A stretch of DNA of 64,000 nucleotides from Hyphococcus sp. (GCA_021776245.1 JAJFGF010000068.1:186001-250000), one strand, 5' to 3'. Shown: positions 30,419-40,789, counted from the stretch's first letter. Notes: generated from the sequence alone by a model not told the origin. Translations and numbers: made by a program.

Positions 30419-31123
30419 ATGACTGACCTGTCTCATGTCGAAAGCTGGGTTTTCGATCTCGACAACACGCTTTATGCGGCAGAATGTCAGCTGTTTGCGC
30501 AAATTGACGTGCGAATGGCGGACTTTATCCGAGACCGTCTTTCCCTCGACCATGAAGAGGCTCGGCGGCTGCAAAAACATTACTACGTTAAATACGGCAC
30601 AACCATGAGTGGGTTGATGACTGAGCACGATGTGTGCCCCGACGCGTTTTTGGCGTATGTACATGATATCGACCTTGCGCCGATAAGGGAAAATCTGCCG
30701 CTCGCCGAAACGCTAACCGCCCTGCCGGGGCGCAAATTCATCTATACCAATGGCTCCATGCGCCATGCGGAAAATGTCAGCCGGGCGCTTGGCGTATATC
30801 ATGCCTTTGACGAAATTTTTGATATCAAAGCCGCCGGTTATACGCCTAAGCCGAGGCGCGAGCCCTATGAGCTTTTCCTGAAAAGCCACGATATTGATCC
30901 GGCGCGGGCTGTGATGTTTGAAGATCTTACGCAAAACCTTGAAGCGCCGCACGCGCTTGGCATGACAACGGTGCTGGTTTGTTCAGACGCTGCGTGGCTT
31001 GAGGATGAACCGCACGATAAGCGCCCGGCCCGCCAGGGCGAAACGGCGCCGCATGTTCATTACGCCACAAATGATTTAACGGCATTCCTGCAAGGCGTTC
31101 GAACAGAAGCGCCCGCCGTTTAG
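30419..31123 (+). CDS. HAD-family pyrimidine 5'-nucleotidase-like hydrolase
   Basis: A 234-residue HAD-superfamily phosphatase with motif I WVFDLDNTLYAAE (two catalytic Asp), motif II YTNGS, and motifs III/IV PKPRREPY and MFEDLTQN. It belongs to the SSM1/PhoE-like group annotated as pyrimidine 5'-nucleotidases. It lies 24 bases before dapD, a pairing often seen in alphaproteobacteria, though no link to lysine synthesis is established. Start at 30419 begins directly before the DLDNTL motif; a longer frame would overlap the preceding gene. Confidence 0.88.
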   Translation: MTDLSHVESWVFDLDNTLYAAECQLFAQIDVRMADFIRDRLSLDHEEARRLQKHYYVKYGTTMSGLMTEHDVCPDAFLAYVHDIDLAPIRENLPLAETLTALPGRKFIYTNGSMRHAENVSRALGVYHAFDEIFDIKAAGYTPKPRREPYELFLKSHDIDPARAVMFEDLTQNLEAPHALGMTTVLVCSDAAWLEDEPHDKRPARQGETAPHVHYATNDLTAFLQGVRTEAPAV

Positions 31124-31147
31124 CGCAACGTGAAAGAGCAGACCATA

Positions 31148-31978
31148 ATGACGACAAATGCCGGACTTGAAGCGACCGTCAACGATGCTTGGGAGCACCG
31201 TGCGGAAATCTCCGCTTCGACAACAGGCGACATTCGTGACGCAGTCATTTCAGCCATTCAATTGCTCGACAGCGGTGAGGGCCGTGTGGCGGAAAAAGTT
31301 GGCGGCGACTGGGTTGTCCATCAGTGGCTCAAAAAAGCCGTGCTTTTATCATTTCGTCTGTTTGCCAATGAAGTGATTGAAAACGGTCCGGGCGCCGGAC
31401 GGTGGTGGGACAAAGTACCTTCAAAATTTGACGGCTGGGGGTCAGAAGATTTCAACCGCGCCGGTTTTCGCGTTGTTCCTCCGGCGACAGTGCGCCGCGG
31501 ATCTTTTGTGGCGCGCAATGCCGTATTAATGCCGTCTTTTGTCAATATCGGCGCTTATGTAGGCGAAGGGACGATGATCGACACCTGGGCGTCTGTCGGT
31601 TCCTGCGCGCAGATCGGCGCGCATTGTCATATCTCTGCGGGAACTGGCATTGGCGGCGTTCTCGAACCGCTGCAGGCCAACCCGGTAATTATCGAAGATA
31701 ATTGCTTTATCGGCGCACGCTCGGAAGTCGTCGAAGGCGTCATTGTGCGTGAAGGCTCTGTCCTCGCGATGGGGGTTTTCATCACTGCATCGACAAAAAT
31801 CGTCAATCGCCAAACGGGGGCCGTTATTTTCGGCGAAGTACCGCCCTACTCGGTTGTCGTGCCCGGAAATTTGCCGTCAGAAAAAGGAGGGCCAAGCCTT
31901 TATTGCGCGGTAATCGTCAAACAGGTTGATGAAAAAACCCGGGCAAAAACATCTGTGAACGAATTGCTGCGCGCCTAA
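31148..31978 (+). CDS. dapD: tetrahydrodipicolinate N-succinyltransferase
   Basis: A 276-residue trimeric left-handed beta-helix enzyme that succinylates tetrahydrodipicolinate in the lysine/meso-diaminopimelate pathway. Hexapeptide-repeat rungs run from [20 protein letters not shown] to [12 protein letters not shown] and [15 protein letters not shown]; the opening helical domain contains [12 protein letters not shown]. Start at 31148 gives the usual N-terminus; a GTG at 31130 would add six residues. It ends with a four-base overlap with a convergent cupin gene, and dapE follows beyond it. Confidence 0.97.
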   Translation: MTTNAGLEATVNDAWEHRAEISASTTGDIRDAVISAIQLLDSGEGRVAEKVGGDWVVHQWLKKAVLLSFRLFANEVIENGPGAGRWWDKVPSKFDGWGSEDFNRAGFRVVPPATVRRGSFVARNAVLMPSFVNIGAYVGEGTMIDTWASVGSCAQIGAHCHISAGTGIGGVLEPLQANPVIIEDNCFIGARSEVVEGVIVREGSVLAMGVFITASTKIVNRQTGAVIFGEVPPYSVVVPGNLPSEKGGPSLYCAVIVKQVDEKTRAKTSVNELLRA

Positions 31979-32442
31979 TAAGCCACGCCGCTTTTCTTAT
32001 ACGCAACCCATGAACCGCCAGACGCTTTGGCCATTTTGAGGTCGATGTCCGGGTCGGTATAGGATGAAACTTCTTCGTCGGCGCGCGTGCCAACTTCCAG
32101 AAACACAGCGTCCTGATCGCTCCGGTTGACCAGCATGTGCCCATTTTCAACGCCTGCCTTAAATGTTGCAACATCGCCTGCCCGCATGACGGTGTCGCCG
32201 CCATCCTCAACAAGCACCGCCTCGCCCTCAAGCATGTAGACAAGCTCGTCTTCATTTTTATGCCAGTGCTTGTGGGCTGAAGCTGCGCCAGGCGCGAGGC
32301 GCGTGAGATTAACGCCGAATTGCGTTAACCCGCCCGCATTACCCAACGCCTGCTTTGAGCGCCCCGCACAATGCACATCATAAGGCGCGGGATATGCGCA
32401 TGTTGTTCTAACCGGCGCAGATGAAAGGTCGACTTTTGGCAT
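31975..32442 (-). CDS. cupin-domain protein
   Basis: A 155-residue single-domain cupin. Metal-binding motif 1 is seen as [20 protein letters not shown] (three His and the Glu) and motif 2 as [18 protein letters not shown]. Similar proteins bind a metal and carry out sugar isomerisation, dioxygenation or simple binding; the reaction here is unknown. GGGAG lies seven bases upstream of the chosen ATG. It sits between dapD and dapE on the opposite strand, interrupting an otherwise typical dap block. Confidence 0.82.
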   Translation of the reverse strand: MPKVDLSSAPVRTTCAYPAPYDVHCAGRSKQALGNAGGLTQFGVNLTRLAPGAASAHKHWHKNEDELVYMLEGEAVLVEDGGDTVMRAGDVATFKAGVENGHMLVNRSDQDAVFLEVGTRADEEVSSYTDPDIDLKMAKASGGSWVAYKKSGVAY

Positions 32443-32495
32443 GGCGGGGCTCCCGTGAGCTTGTTTGAAAGGCGCGCGTAGATTAGGTGACGATG

Positions 32496-33659
32496 ATGGC
32501 CGAAATCGACCCCATAGAACTCGCACGCGATCTTATTCGCCGCCCTTCAGTTACGCCAGCCGATGAAGGCGCATTAGATGTTCTGCAAGGTGCGCTTTCG
32601 GACCTGGGTTTTGCGTGCACGCGCCTCAAATTTGAAGATGTCGACAATCTCTATGCATGTATTGGGACGAAGTCTCCCCGTTTTTGCTTTGCTGGACACA
32701 CAGATGTTGTCCCGGCGGGCAATGTAGCGGGCTGGTCGTCGCCGCCTTTTGATGCCGTGCTGAAGAACGGGAAACTGTGGGGCCGCGGCGCCGCTGACAT
32801 GAAGGGCGCGATCGCTGCTTTTGCCGCTGCGGCGGCCCGCGCCGTTAGATCTGGCGCGATCAAAGGATCGCTTGCGTTTTTGATTACCGGCGATGAAGAA
32901 GGCGCCGCTCAAAACGGCACGAAAAAAGTGCTCCAGTGGCTTAGAGACGAGAATATACAGATCGATCATTGCCTGGTCGGCGAGCCGTCGAATCCGGACG
33001 CCATCGGCGATATGATCAAGGTTGGCCGGCGCGGCAGCATCAATTGCTGGCTGACCGTTACCGGAAGGCAGGGCCATGTCGCCTACCCTCACCGCGCAAA
33101 TAATCCTATTCCCGCGCTGTTGCGAAAGCTCCATTTTTTAAGCGAAACGCCGCTTGATGAGGGTTATGAACGCTTTCAACCGTCAAGCCTTCAAATCACG
33201 GACATTCATATCGGCAATGCCGCGCACAATGTTATTCCGGAAAAAGCAACCGCCCGGTTCAACATTCGCTTCAACCCGACATGGACCGGCGTCTCTATCG
33301 AAGCATGGCTGCGCGACAAACTCAGTCATCTTTCTGATGACCTCGGCGCCGCATATAAACTTGAGACGATTGTATCCGGCGAAGCCTTCCTGACGACCGA
33401 TATGAAATTTCTCGGGCTTGTCGCCGACTGTGTCGAGGAAAAAACCGGCAGGCGGCCCGAATACTCAACGTCCGGCGGCACGTCCGACGCGCGCTTCATC
33501 AAGGACGTTGCGCCAGTGGCCGAATTCGGCCTGGTCGGTGCAACCATGCACCAGACCGATGAACATGTCGCTGTCGCCGATATCGAGAAGCTGGCGGATA
33601 TTTATGAGGCCATCATCACCAATTATTATAAGCGTTTTGCCAATGCGCAAAAAAAATAA
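32496..33659 (+). CDS. dapE: succinyl-diaminopimelate desuccinylase
   Basis: A 387-residue M20 metallopeptidase-family enzyme releasing LL-diaminopimelate from its succinyl derivative. Signature segments: RPSVTPADEG, FAGHTDVVPAGN (metal His and Asp), GRGAADMKGA, DEEG (catalytic Glu pair), VGEPS and the C-terminal STSGGTSDARF and MHQTDE metal ligands. Both ATGs (32493, 32496) are possible; AGGTGA is better placed for 32496. Follows dapD across the antisense cupin gene and converges with truA. Confidence 0.96.
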   Translation: MAEIDPIELARDLIRRPSVTPADEGALDVLQGALSDLGFACTRLKFEDVDNLYACIGTKSPRFCFAGHTDVVPAGNVAGWSSPPFDAVLKNGKLWGRGAADMKGAIAAFAAAAARAVRSGAIKGSLAFLITGDEEGAAQNGTKKVLQWLRDENIQIDHCLVGEPSNPDAIGDMIKVGRRGSINCWLTVTGRQGHVAYPHRANNPIPALLRKLHFLSETPLDEGYERFQPSSLQITDIHIGNAAHNVIPEKATARFNIRFNPTWTGVSIEAWLRDKLSHLSDDLGAAYKLETIVSGEAFLTTDMKFLGLVADCVEEKTGRRPEYSTSGGTSDARFIKDVAPVAEFGLVGATMHQTDEHVAVADIEKLADIYEAIITNYYKRFANAQKK

Positions 33660-33670
33660 TGCGTCAAGCG

Positions 33671-34417
33671 TCAGCTTGCGTCGTAATCGGCGCGCACGAA
33701 ATAAAGCCCGTCAGAAGGCGCCACCGGCGCGCAGCGTGATCTGTCCCGGGCCTTCAGCGCGCCCTTGACATCTTCAATGCGCCATTTCTGACGCCCCACT
33801 TCAACAAGCGCGCCTGCAAAGGAACGCACCTGATGATGAAGAAAAGACCGCGCAGCGCAGCAAATAAACACCTCTTCGCCGGCGCGCGTCACAGAAATTT
33901 CATCCAGCGTCTTGATGGGCGACGCTGCCTGACACGCGGCGGCGCGAAAGGTCGTAAAATCGTGCTTCCCGACCAGCGCTTGCGCCGCCTCGTTCATCGC
34001 GTCCGCATCCAAAGGATCAGAGACGCGCCAGGCGCGGTGCGCATCAAGGGTCAATCTCGGGCGGCGATTGATGATGCGGTATTGATAAGCGCGGCCAATG
34101 CAGGAAAAGCGGGCGTGAAAATCTTCATTCACGCGCTCCGCGTGAAGGACGACAATCGGCGCCGGTCTTAAATGATGACTAAGCCCGTCACGCACCTTGT
34201 TGGCGGAAAACTCTTTGTCAAGATCAATATGCGCGGCCATGCCAAGCGCATGCACGCCAGCATCGGTTCTGCCGGCAGCGTGCGCAGTAGTGCGCTCGCC
34301 TGATAACGCGAAAACCGCATCCTCGAGAGCAGCCTGAACGGAAGGACCGTTTTCCTGAAACTGCCAGCCGACAAACGGCGTGCCGTCATATTCGAGAGTG
34401 AGCTTATAGCGCGCCAT
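33671..34417 (-). CDS. truA: tRNA pseudouridine(38-40) synthase TruA
   Basis: A 248-residue enzyme making pseudouridine in the anticodon stem-loop. It starts ARYKLTLEYDGTPFVGWQ and has the catalytic aspartate in AAGRTDAGVHALG, with DFTTFRAAAC and FLHHQVRSFAGALVEVG further on. Last of the def-fmt-truA operon, starting six bases after fmt. Confidence 0.96.
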   Translation of the reverse strand: MARYKLTLEYDGTPFVGWQFQENGPSVQAALEDAVFALSGERTTAHAAGRTDAGVHALGMAAHIDLDKEFSANKVRDGLSHHLRPAPIVVLHAERVNEDFHARFSCIGRAYQYRIINRRPRLTLDAHRAWRVSDPLDADAMNEAAQALVGKHDFTTFRAAACQAASPIKTLDEISVTRAGEEVFICCAARSFLHHQVRSFAGALVEVGRQKWRIEDVKGALKARDRSRCAPVAPSDGLYFVRADYDAS

Positions 34418-34423
34418 GGCGGA

Positions 34424-35341
34424 TTAAAGCTTGTCGCCAGGGGCGACAGGAAATCCGCGCAAAAATTCACGCGCCTCCTGCGCACGCTTGCCCGCTCGCT
34501 GCAGCGAAAGGAGTTCGACTGCGCCGCTCCCGCAAGCGACAACGAGATTGTCCTCGGCCCGCAAAACCGTAGCGGGCGCGCCTTCGCCGCCAGCAACACG
34601 CGACAGCAACACTTTTACGCGGCTCCCGTCATGTTCGAACCACGCCCCGGGAAAAGGCGATAAGCCGCGAATATGGCAATCGACTTCCCGCGCGGCTCTG
34701 GTCCAGTCGATGCGCGCTTCCGCCGGCGTGATTTTTTCAGCATATGTTGCGCCTTCTTCATGCTGCGGCGTTTCGATCAATCCGCCCCGCTCAAGCGCCG
34801 CCAGCCCCCGCGGCGCGAGTTGCGCGGCGGTTTGCGAGAGTCGGTCATGCAGCGTTCCGGCCGTGTCGTTTTTAAATATCTCCACCGTCTCCGATAGAAG
34901 CACCGGGCCGGTGTCGAGACCCGCCTCCATCCGCATCAGCTGAACGCCGGTGACATTATCACCAGCCATAATCGCCCGCTGGATCGGCGCCGCCCCGCGC
35001 CAGCGCGGCAATAATGAGGCGTGAAGATTCAGGCAACCATGGCGCGGCGCATCAAGAATTGCGCGCGGCAGGATTAACCCATAAGCAACAACGATGGCGA
35101 CATCGAGCTTGAGGGCCGCAAACGCGCCGACATCTTTTTCATGCTTGAAATTTTTCGGCGTGCGCACTTCTATGCCCTGGGTTTGTGCAAATTGATGCAC
35201 CGGCGAGGGATTGAGTTTTTTGCCGCGGCCGGAAGGCTGCGGCGCCCGCGTATAAACAGCGACAATATCATGGCCCGCCGCGCTAAGTTCGCGCAGGACA
35301 GGCACAGAAAATTCAGGCGTTCCCATAAAAGCCAGGCGCAT
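34424..35341 (-). CDS. fmt: methionyl-tRNA formyltransferase
   Basis: A 305-residue enzyme that formylates initiator Met-tRNA. The N-terminal formyltransferase domain shows [14 protein letters not shown], the catalytic Asn-His-Asp region with [17 protein letters not shown] and [11 protein letters not shown]; the C-terminal OB-like domain contains the LSPFPGAWF segment. Forms an operon with def (upstream) and truA (downstream), the common order for this class. Confidence 0.97.
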   Translation of the reverse strand: MRLAFMGTPEFSVPVLRELSAAGHDIVAVYTRAPQPSGRGKKLNPSPVHQFAQTQGIEVRTPKNFKHEKDVGAFAALKLDVAIVVAYGLILPRAILDAPRHGCLNLHASLLPRWRGAAPIQRAIMAGDNVTGVQLMRMEAGLDTGPVLLSETVEIFKNDTAGTLHDRLSQTAAQLAPRGLAALERGGLIETPQHEEGATYAEKITPAEARIDWTRAAREVDCHIRGLSPFPGAWFEHDGSRVKVLLSRVAGGEGAPATVLRAEDNLVVACGSGAVELLSLQRAGKRAQEAREFLRGFPVAPGDKL

Positions 35342-35381
35342 TGGGAACTCTCTCCTTAATGACGTGAAAATGACGCGGCGA

Positions 35382-35900
35382 TTATTCCGCCGCCGCCAGG
35401 CGTTGCTCTTTTTTCAGCTTTTTTAATATCCGTTCACGCTTCAACCGCGACAGATAATCGATAAAGAGCGTGCCTTCGAGATGGTCCATCTCGTGCTGAA
35501 TACAGGTCGCCAACAAACCGTCGGCCTCAAGAATTTGTTTTTTGCCGTCATAGTCGAGATATTCGACACTGCATTTTGCCGGCCGCTCCACCTCTTCAAA
35601 ATATTCCGGCACTGAAAGACAGCCTTCTTCATAGACCGCCGTTTCTTCCACGACGTCGAGTATAACCGGATTGATAAAGTAGCGCGGCTCCGGCTCATCA
35701 TCCTTGCCGGCCAAATCCATGACGATAATCTGCAAAGGCTCGCCGATCTGGATTGCCGCAAGACCGATGCCCGGCGCGTCATACATCGTCTCCAGCATAT
35801 CATCCATGAGCGCGCGCGTGCCGTCGTCGACCGTCTCGACAGGCTTTGAAACCTCCCGAAGGCGATGATCAGGCGCGGTAATGATAGATCTGATGGCCAT
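35382..35900 (-). CDS. def: peptide deformylase
   Basis: A 172-residue Fe/Zn metalloenzyme removing N-formyl groups from nascent proteins. All three motifs are present: [19 protein letters not shown] and [17 protein letters not shown] (HEMDH metal site). The ATG at 35900 is used; a GTG three codons upstream is less well spaced from AGGTG. Head of the def-fmt-truA operon, divergent from the RmuC-like membrane gene. Confidence 0.97.
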   Translation of the reverse strand: MAIRSIITAPDHRLREVSKPVETVDDGTRALMDDMLETMYDAPGIGLAAIQIGEPLQIIVMDLAGKDDEPEPRYFINPVILDVVEETAVYEEGCLSVPEYFEEVERPAKCSVEYLDYDGKKQILEADGLLATCIQHEMDHLEGTLFIDYLSRLKRERILKKLKKEQRLAAAE

Positions 35901-36005
35901 GGCGTTCACCTATGGTCGCGAGCCGCCCTCGTCAAGACGAAGCCGTTCCCGGGGCCGAAAATCATGGTTAATGCTAACCCCTCGCTTTTTATAGGTTTTT
36001 CTCAT

Positions 36006-37988
36006 ATGATCCGGGTTGTCGTGCAACACGATTTGGGGTTTGGGATGCAGACGCTAACGCCATCGGCCCAGGAAGGGACCGAGGGTCTTCAGGGTGTTCA
36101 GGAAGCAGCGCCGAATCTGCCGCCATTGATCGATGGTTCGGCAGCGGCGAAATGGGTCGGCGCCGGCTCATTCATCGCCATTTTTATCATCGTTATGATC
36201 CTGATCATTCGCGGGCGCGTGTTACGGCCAGCACAGCGCAAAGCGGCAATCAAATCTGCGGTTTTCGAACCGGCTGGCGAGGACGCCGAAATTACTTTTG
36301 ACGATGAATTCGATGCCCCCGCCCAGGCGCTTTCCGCGCCAGCCGGTGACGAAGATGTTAGCGAGGACGGGCTCGCCGCCAGCGACCTCGCCGAAGATGC
36401 AGACACCAGCGATGCGGAATCTGGGCTTAACGCGGAGCGTCCGGCGGAAAAGCCAAGACGATCGCCCTTCGCCGGCTTGTTTTCAAGAAAACCAAGTCAC
36501 GAGCAATCAGACGTCGAGGACGCGCAAGATATTGGCGCCCTTGAAGAGCACGAAGATGACGACGCGCGGCCAAGCTCAGAGGATGACAGCAGCGATAGCG
36601 GTTCACGAAGCGGCAGCGATTTTGATGCTGCAGATAGCCGGCAAAAAAACGAAGAGGACGAGGCCGCGAGACTGATCGAAGCGCGCGAGCTCGAGGAAAG
36701 GCGCGCCGAAGAAGAAGCGCAGAGGCAAGCTGAACATGAAGCGGCATTTGAGCGACGCAGAAATCAGGCCGCCATCGAGCAAGGCCTGCAGTCATTTGCA
36801 GCGATGGACGACGCAAAACACGCGGTCGTCGCCGCACCGGTTGCGAATGCTGATGAGATCATTCACCAAGTCAGTGCGGCGATTGATGACCGGATGGCGG
36901 CGCTATATGACCGGATCGGCGCAAAAATTGAGAGCGCCGCATATGCTGCTGCGCCGCGCGAGGCCGCCAGCGATCATGAGGTTATATCCGAAGCGCATTT
37001 CTCCGAATTTGCAGAGCTGTTGAGCGAGCAAATTGCATCACTGCGTGAGGCCGCAAACTCTGCGATTGAAGGCCTGAGCGGCCGCATTGCAGCGCTGGAG
37101 ACGGCGCCAGCCGGCGCCGCGGCGTTGTCTTCGCAAATTGCAGATCTCAATCGCATTCTGGGCGGCGCGCTCAACACCGCGCCCGAATCTCTGGCCGCAC
37201 TTGGCGACATCATAACGCGCGCCCTGCCGCCAAAATCCTACGCGCTGTCCCACAAACTTTCTAATGGCAAGATCGCTGCAGCGCTGGTCACCATGCCGGC
37301 CGGCGGAGCGCCAATTGTCGTCGATGATCATTTTCCGGTTGATGCCTTTGCCGCTTATCAACGCCAAAGGCTGGGGACCGGCAGCAGCGTTACTGCAGAA
37401 AACAATTTCCGGAGCATTGTCAGACGTCACATCGCGGACGCCGTTGTGAGTTTTGTTATCCGCGGCGAAACCGGCGGCCACGCTTTCATGCTCGTCCCGT
37501 CGGAAGCTTTGTTTGCATCGCTTCACGCCGATTTTGCCGACCTTGTTCAGGAAAGCCGCAATGCCGGCCTGTGGATGATGTCGCCGGCAACGCTCACCGC
37601 AACACTGCAAAGTCTGCACGCCATAATGGACAGCGCGCAAGGAAATGCCGGTAGCGGTGAGTTGCTTGAAGAAATCATCGCCCTGCGCGAACGGGTCTCG
37701 TCGCTTGAAAAAGATCCAACGCTTGGAGCCCCTTCGCCGGCCGGCGCTGCCGCGCCGCAAGCCGCATTGTGGGATAACGGCGAATCCACCGAAAAATCGA
37801 CCTTGGACGAGAAAGCGGCGAATGTTAGAGCGGCGTCCGCCGCCGCGCAGCCGCGACGCGTCGGCAATCGTCATTTGTCGCCTGAAGAAGAAGCTTTCGA
37901 ACGGCTTGAGCGCGAGGAAACCCTGGCAGATACCGGCGAGAAATCCCGTCCCGATAAGGGCGACCGGCCGCCATTCCCGTTGCGTTAA
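36006..37988 (+). CDS. membrane-anchored protein with degenerate RmuC-like domain
   Basis: About 660 residues: a short N-terminal segment, one transmembrane helix (about 50-70, GSFIAIFIIVMILIIRG), a long acidic low-complexity stretch (about 80-215), a charged coiled coil (about 220-260), further helical sequence, and a domain at about 410-545 that aligns by eye with RmuC encoded next door: VVDDHFPVDAFAAY matches RmuC VDSKVSLGAYLDA, FMLVPSEALFASL matches MFVPGENYFSAAL, and MMSPATLTATLQSL matches IASPTILIALLKSA. The nuclease-like D-S-K is replaced by D-D-H, so it is probably not catalytic. Start uncertain (36006 or 36048). Convergent with rmuC. Confidence 0.72.
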   Translation: MIRVVVQHDLGFGMQTLTPSAQEGTEGLQGVQEAAPNLPPLIDGSAAAKWVGAGSFIAIFIIVMILIIRGRVLRPAQRKAAIKSAVFEPAGEDAEITFDDEFDAPAQALSAPAGDEDVSEDGLAASDLAEDADTSDAESGLNAERPAEKPRRSPFAGLFSRKPSHEQSDVEDAQDIGALEEHEDDDARPSSEDDSSDSGSRSGSDFDAADSRQKNEEDEAARLIEARELEERRAEEEAQRQAEHEAAFERRRNQAAIEQGLQSFAAMDDAKHAVVAAPVANADEIIHQVSAAIDDRMAALYDRIGAKIESAAYAAAPREAASDHEVISEAHFSEFAELLSEQIASLREAANSAIEGLSGRIAALETAPAGAAALSSQIADLNRILGGALNTAPESLAALGDIITRALPPKSYALSHKLSNGKIAAALVTMPAGGAPIVVDDHFPVDAFAAYQRQRLGTGSSVTAENNFRSIVRRHIADAVVSFVIRGETGGHAFMLVPSEALFASLHADFADLVQESRNAGLWMMSPATLTATLQSLHAIMDSAQGNAGSGELLEEIIALRERVSSLEKDPTLGAPSPAGAAAPQAALWDNGESTEKSTLDEKAANVRAASAAAQPRRVGNRHLSPEEEAFERLEREETLADTGEKSRPDKGDRPPFPLR

Positions 37989-38004
37989 GGTCGGGCGCGG
38001 CAGG

Positions 38005-39450
38005 TCAGGCGGCGTCCTCCTCAGGATCGCCGTCTCCGGGTAAAAACAGATCACTGTCGCCGCGCAATTCACGCGGCGCGCTTTCAACCACCTGCAATAT
38101 TTCTATATCCGCCTCGACGCCGGGCAATTCATATTCCGCAAATTTACGTGCGCGCGGCATTACGCGCTGCTCCAGCCCGCCAATTGTTGAATTGTATTTT
38201 TTGACGGCGCCTTCAAGCGCCTTGCCCAGGCCACCCAAATGGCCGCCCATCACCCGAAGGCTGTCATATAAATCCTTGGCCATCGCGGCGACGGCTTGTG
38301 CATTTTCTGTAATTTTTTCCTGACGCCAGTTGAGCGCCGCCGATTTCAGGAGCGCAATCAGGATCGTTGGGCTTGCAATCAAAATCTTTCGGTCAAACGC
38401 ATCCTGATAAAGCTGCGGGCGCGCTTCAAGCGCTGCTGAGAAATAATTTTCTCCGGGTACGAACATAACAACATAATCGAGCGAATCGCGCAGTGATGCC
38501 GCGTAATCTTTTGCCGATAGAGCTTTTACATGCGCCCATAAATCATCTGCGTGCCGTCCGAGACAGGCTGCACGAATGTCGTCGGTTTCCGCCTCTACTG
38601 CATCAAGATAGGCGCCGAGGGAAACTTTGGAATCAACCGCAATAACGCGCCCGCCAGGCAGGCTGACGACCATATCCGGGATTTTGCGCTTGTCGCCGTC
38701 ATCATGAGAGGCTTGCTCTGTGAAATCCACATAGGCGATCATGCCGGCGATCTCGACAACATTGCGCAACTGCTCCTCGCCCCAGCGGCCTCGGGTTTTG
38801 GGGCCGGCGCGCAAGGCTGTCGCGAGTTTTTGCGCTTCCCGCCTGACATCATGAGTTGATTGTGCGAGGGCGCCAATCTGTCCCTGTAATTCACCGCGTG
38901 ATTTTTGCTGCTCCGCCCGCATATCAGCGAGCCCTTTTTCGTAACGCGTCAAGGTTTCGCTGACCGGTCGCAAAAGATCATCAAGCGCCTTGCGCCGGTG
39001 CTCGCCTTCGGTTTTGGCGCTTTCGCGATGGCGCTCAAAAGATTCGCCCGCGCGCTGCAAAAAAGCTTTATGCGCGCCATCGAGTAATTCAGCGGTCGTT
39101 GCTTTGAATTCCTGCTCCATCCGTGATTTGAGCTCCGCCATGGCGCGCTCGCGTTCGGCAAGCTTTGCTTCGCTGGCGGCGGCCTCAGCGTCAAGGCGCT
39201 GGCGCAGGGTGCGCTCCTCTGCGAGTGCCGCTTTAACTTCGTCCGCTTCGTCAGCGCGGGCCTGCACGCCAGCAAGCGTGATTCGCGTATGTTCAAGTTC
39301 GCGGCGAAATATTGATGCGCGGCGCGACTGTTTCCGCATTTGGGTAATAAAAAATACAGCAGCGACAGCAAGAAAAAGGACAAGCCAGAACGCCGGCTGG
39401 TCCGGCGGCATTCCCGCGGCATTAAGGGCATCAATAATCATCATCAACAT
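38005..39450 (-). CDS. rmuC: DNA recombination protein RmuC
   Basis: A 481-residue inner-membrane-anchored protein: TM helix about 17-38, coiled coil to about 200, then the RmuC domain with RWGEEQLRNVVEIAGM, IPDMVVSLPGGRVIAVDSK (predicted PD-(D/E)XK nuclease motif), MFVPGENYFSAAL and IASPTILIALLKSAALNWRQ. In E. coli RmuC limits recombination at short inverted repeats. It faces an RmuC-like paralogue end to end, 16 bases apart. Confidence 0.93.
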   Translation of the reverse strand: MLMMIIDALNAAGMPPDQPAFWLVLFLAVAAVFFITQMRKQSRRASIFRRELEHTRITLAGVQARADEADEVKAALAEERTLRQRLDAEAAASEAKLAERERAMAELKSRMEQEFKATTAELLDGAHKAFLQRAGESFERHRESAKTEGEHRRKALDDLLRPVSETLTRYEKGLADMRAEQQKSRGELQGQIGALAQSTHDVRREAQKLATALRAGPKTRGRWGEEQLRNVVEIAGMIAYVDFTEQASHDDGDKRKIPDMVVSLPGGRVIAVDSKVSLGAYLDAVEAETDDIRAACLGRHADDLWAHVKALSAKDYAASLRDSLDYVVMFVPGENYFSAALEARPQLYQDAFDRKILIASPTILIALLKSAALNWRQEKITENAQAVAAMAKDLYDSLRVMGGHLGGLGKALEGAVKKYNSTIGGLEQRVMPRARKFAEYELPGVEADIEILQVVESAPRELRGDSDLFLPGDGDPEEDAA

Positions 39451-39565
39451 TTACAGCGATTCGCATCGACGCCCGGGGCTGTCTTTTCCCGATTTTCGGT
39501 CGATGACAGCAGCGCCCGCGTAAATCAATAATTCTTTGTTTAAACCTTAATGATAGGTCTTTCCG

Positions 39566-40789
39566 ATGGCAAAGCCTATTGGATATGGTTCGGTTGATTT
39601 CACCAAATTCCGTCTGACGCCGTTGCAGGCGGGGGTTGGCGTGACAATCCTCGCCTTGATCATGTATGGCTCCTTGGCGCTCGAATTTGCCAAAGCGAAA
39701 GATTTCATCCTTCCCGGAGGCGCGCTTATAGGTGGCGATTTTGTCGCCTTCTGGGGCGCTGCGAAGCTGATGGCCGGAGGCATGGCGTCAGAGATTTATG
39801 ATCCCATTTTCCTTCCGGCCAAACTCATGGAGTTCATGCCGTCAGCCGAAGACCTTTATTTAACTTGGCAGTATCCGCCCACCTATTTTTTCGCTGTTTC
39901 GTTTCTTGCATTCCTGCCTTACGGTCTGGGTTACGCCGTGTGGACCGGTGGATCCTTTGCCATTTTCGCCGCAACGATCCGCAGCGCCGGCGTCACGGGC
40001 ATAGCGTTGTTGATCGTGCTCGCCGCGCCGGCAACGTTTCATGCAATAATTACCGGACAGAACGGATTTCTCACGGCCAGCCTTCTTATGGGGGCCGCGC
40101 TTTATCCGGATAAGCGGCCAGCCGTGGCTGGTCTTTGCGCAGCACTTTTGACCATGAAACCTCAGCTTGGCGTTCTCATTCCATTTGCGTTTATCGCCGG
40201 CGGGTATTGGCGTGCATTTAGCTGGGCGGCAGCGGGATCGCTAATGCTTGGCCTCGCATCCATCGCGGTCTTCGGATTCGGCCCATGGATCGCCTTTGTC
40301 GACTCTATTTTCCGCGTATCAACGTCGGTAAGCGGCGGCGCTTTGCCCCTGTCCAAAATGCCAACAGTATTTGCCGCTTTTAAGTTCGCGGGCGCGCCGG
40401 ATGTCGTTGCGCAGGTGATGCAGGGACTCAGCATTATTATGGCCGTTTGGGCGACAGTCGCTATTTGGCGGCGCTACGACGACAGAGCACTGCGTGCGGG
40501 CGTTGTTTGCGTTGGCGCATATTTTGTCTCTCCCTATCTGTTTCATTATGAGCTTGTTATTCTGGCGGCGCCCATCGCCCTTCTGGCGTTGCAGGCGCGC
40601 GAGGATGGGTGGCGGCGCCGTGACAGAATACTACTGACGTTATTCTTTTTGGCGCCGTTGTTTATTCCAAACGACCCTCACCAGAATGGGTTCAATCTTG
40701 GCTTTGTGGTTACGGTGTTCGCTTTTATTTTCGTTTTGCGCCGCATGCAGACTCAATCATTGTCCGTGCACGAAATGCAAAGAGCCTGA
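39566..40789 (+). CDS. GT87-family (DUF2029) membrane protein, copy 1
   Basis: A 407-residue polytopic protein with about 10 hydrophobic segments and the GT-C-fold marks of glycosyltransferase family 87/DUF2029: [40 protein letters not shown] and [12 protein letters not shown]. Such proteins use polyprenyl-phosphate sugars to build envelope glycans; the acceptor is unknown. The gene is a close tandem copy of the one at 41388, with an IS relic between. A hairpin straddles its stop codon. Confidence 0.83.
   Translation: MAKPIGYGSVDFTKFRLTPLQAGVGVTILALIMYGSLALEFAKAKDFILPGGALIGGDFVAFWGAAKLMAGGMASEIYDPIFLPAKLMEFMPSAEDLYLTWQYPPTYFFAVSFLAFLPYGLGYAVWTGGSFAIFAATIRSAGVTGIALLIVLAAPATFHAIITGQNGFLTASLLMGAALYPDKRPAVAGLCAALLTMKPQLGVLIPFAFIAGGYWRAFSWAAAGSLMLGLASIAVFGFGPWIAFVDSIFRVSTSVSGGALPLSKMPTVFAAFKFAGAPDVVAQVMQGLSIIMAVWATVAIWRRYDDRALRAGVVCVGAYFVSPYLFHYELVILAAPIALLALQAREDGWRRRDRILLTLFFLAPLFIPNDPHQNGFNLGFVVTVFAFIFVLRRMQTQSLSVHEMQRA

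Noticed and set aside
37038-38087. 349-codon open frame antisense to the RmuC-like gene and rmuC end
   Set aside because: Cys/Arg/His-rich composition, no ribosome site, overlaps two well-supported genes; a GC-driven shadow.
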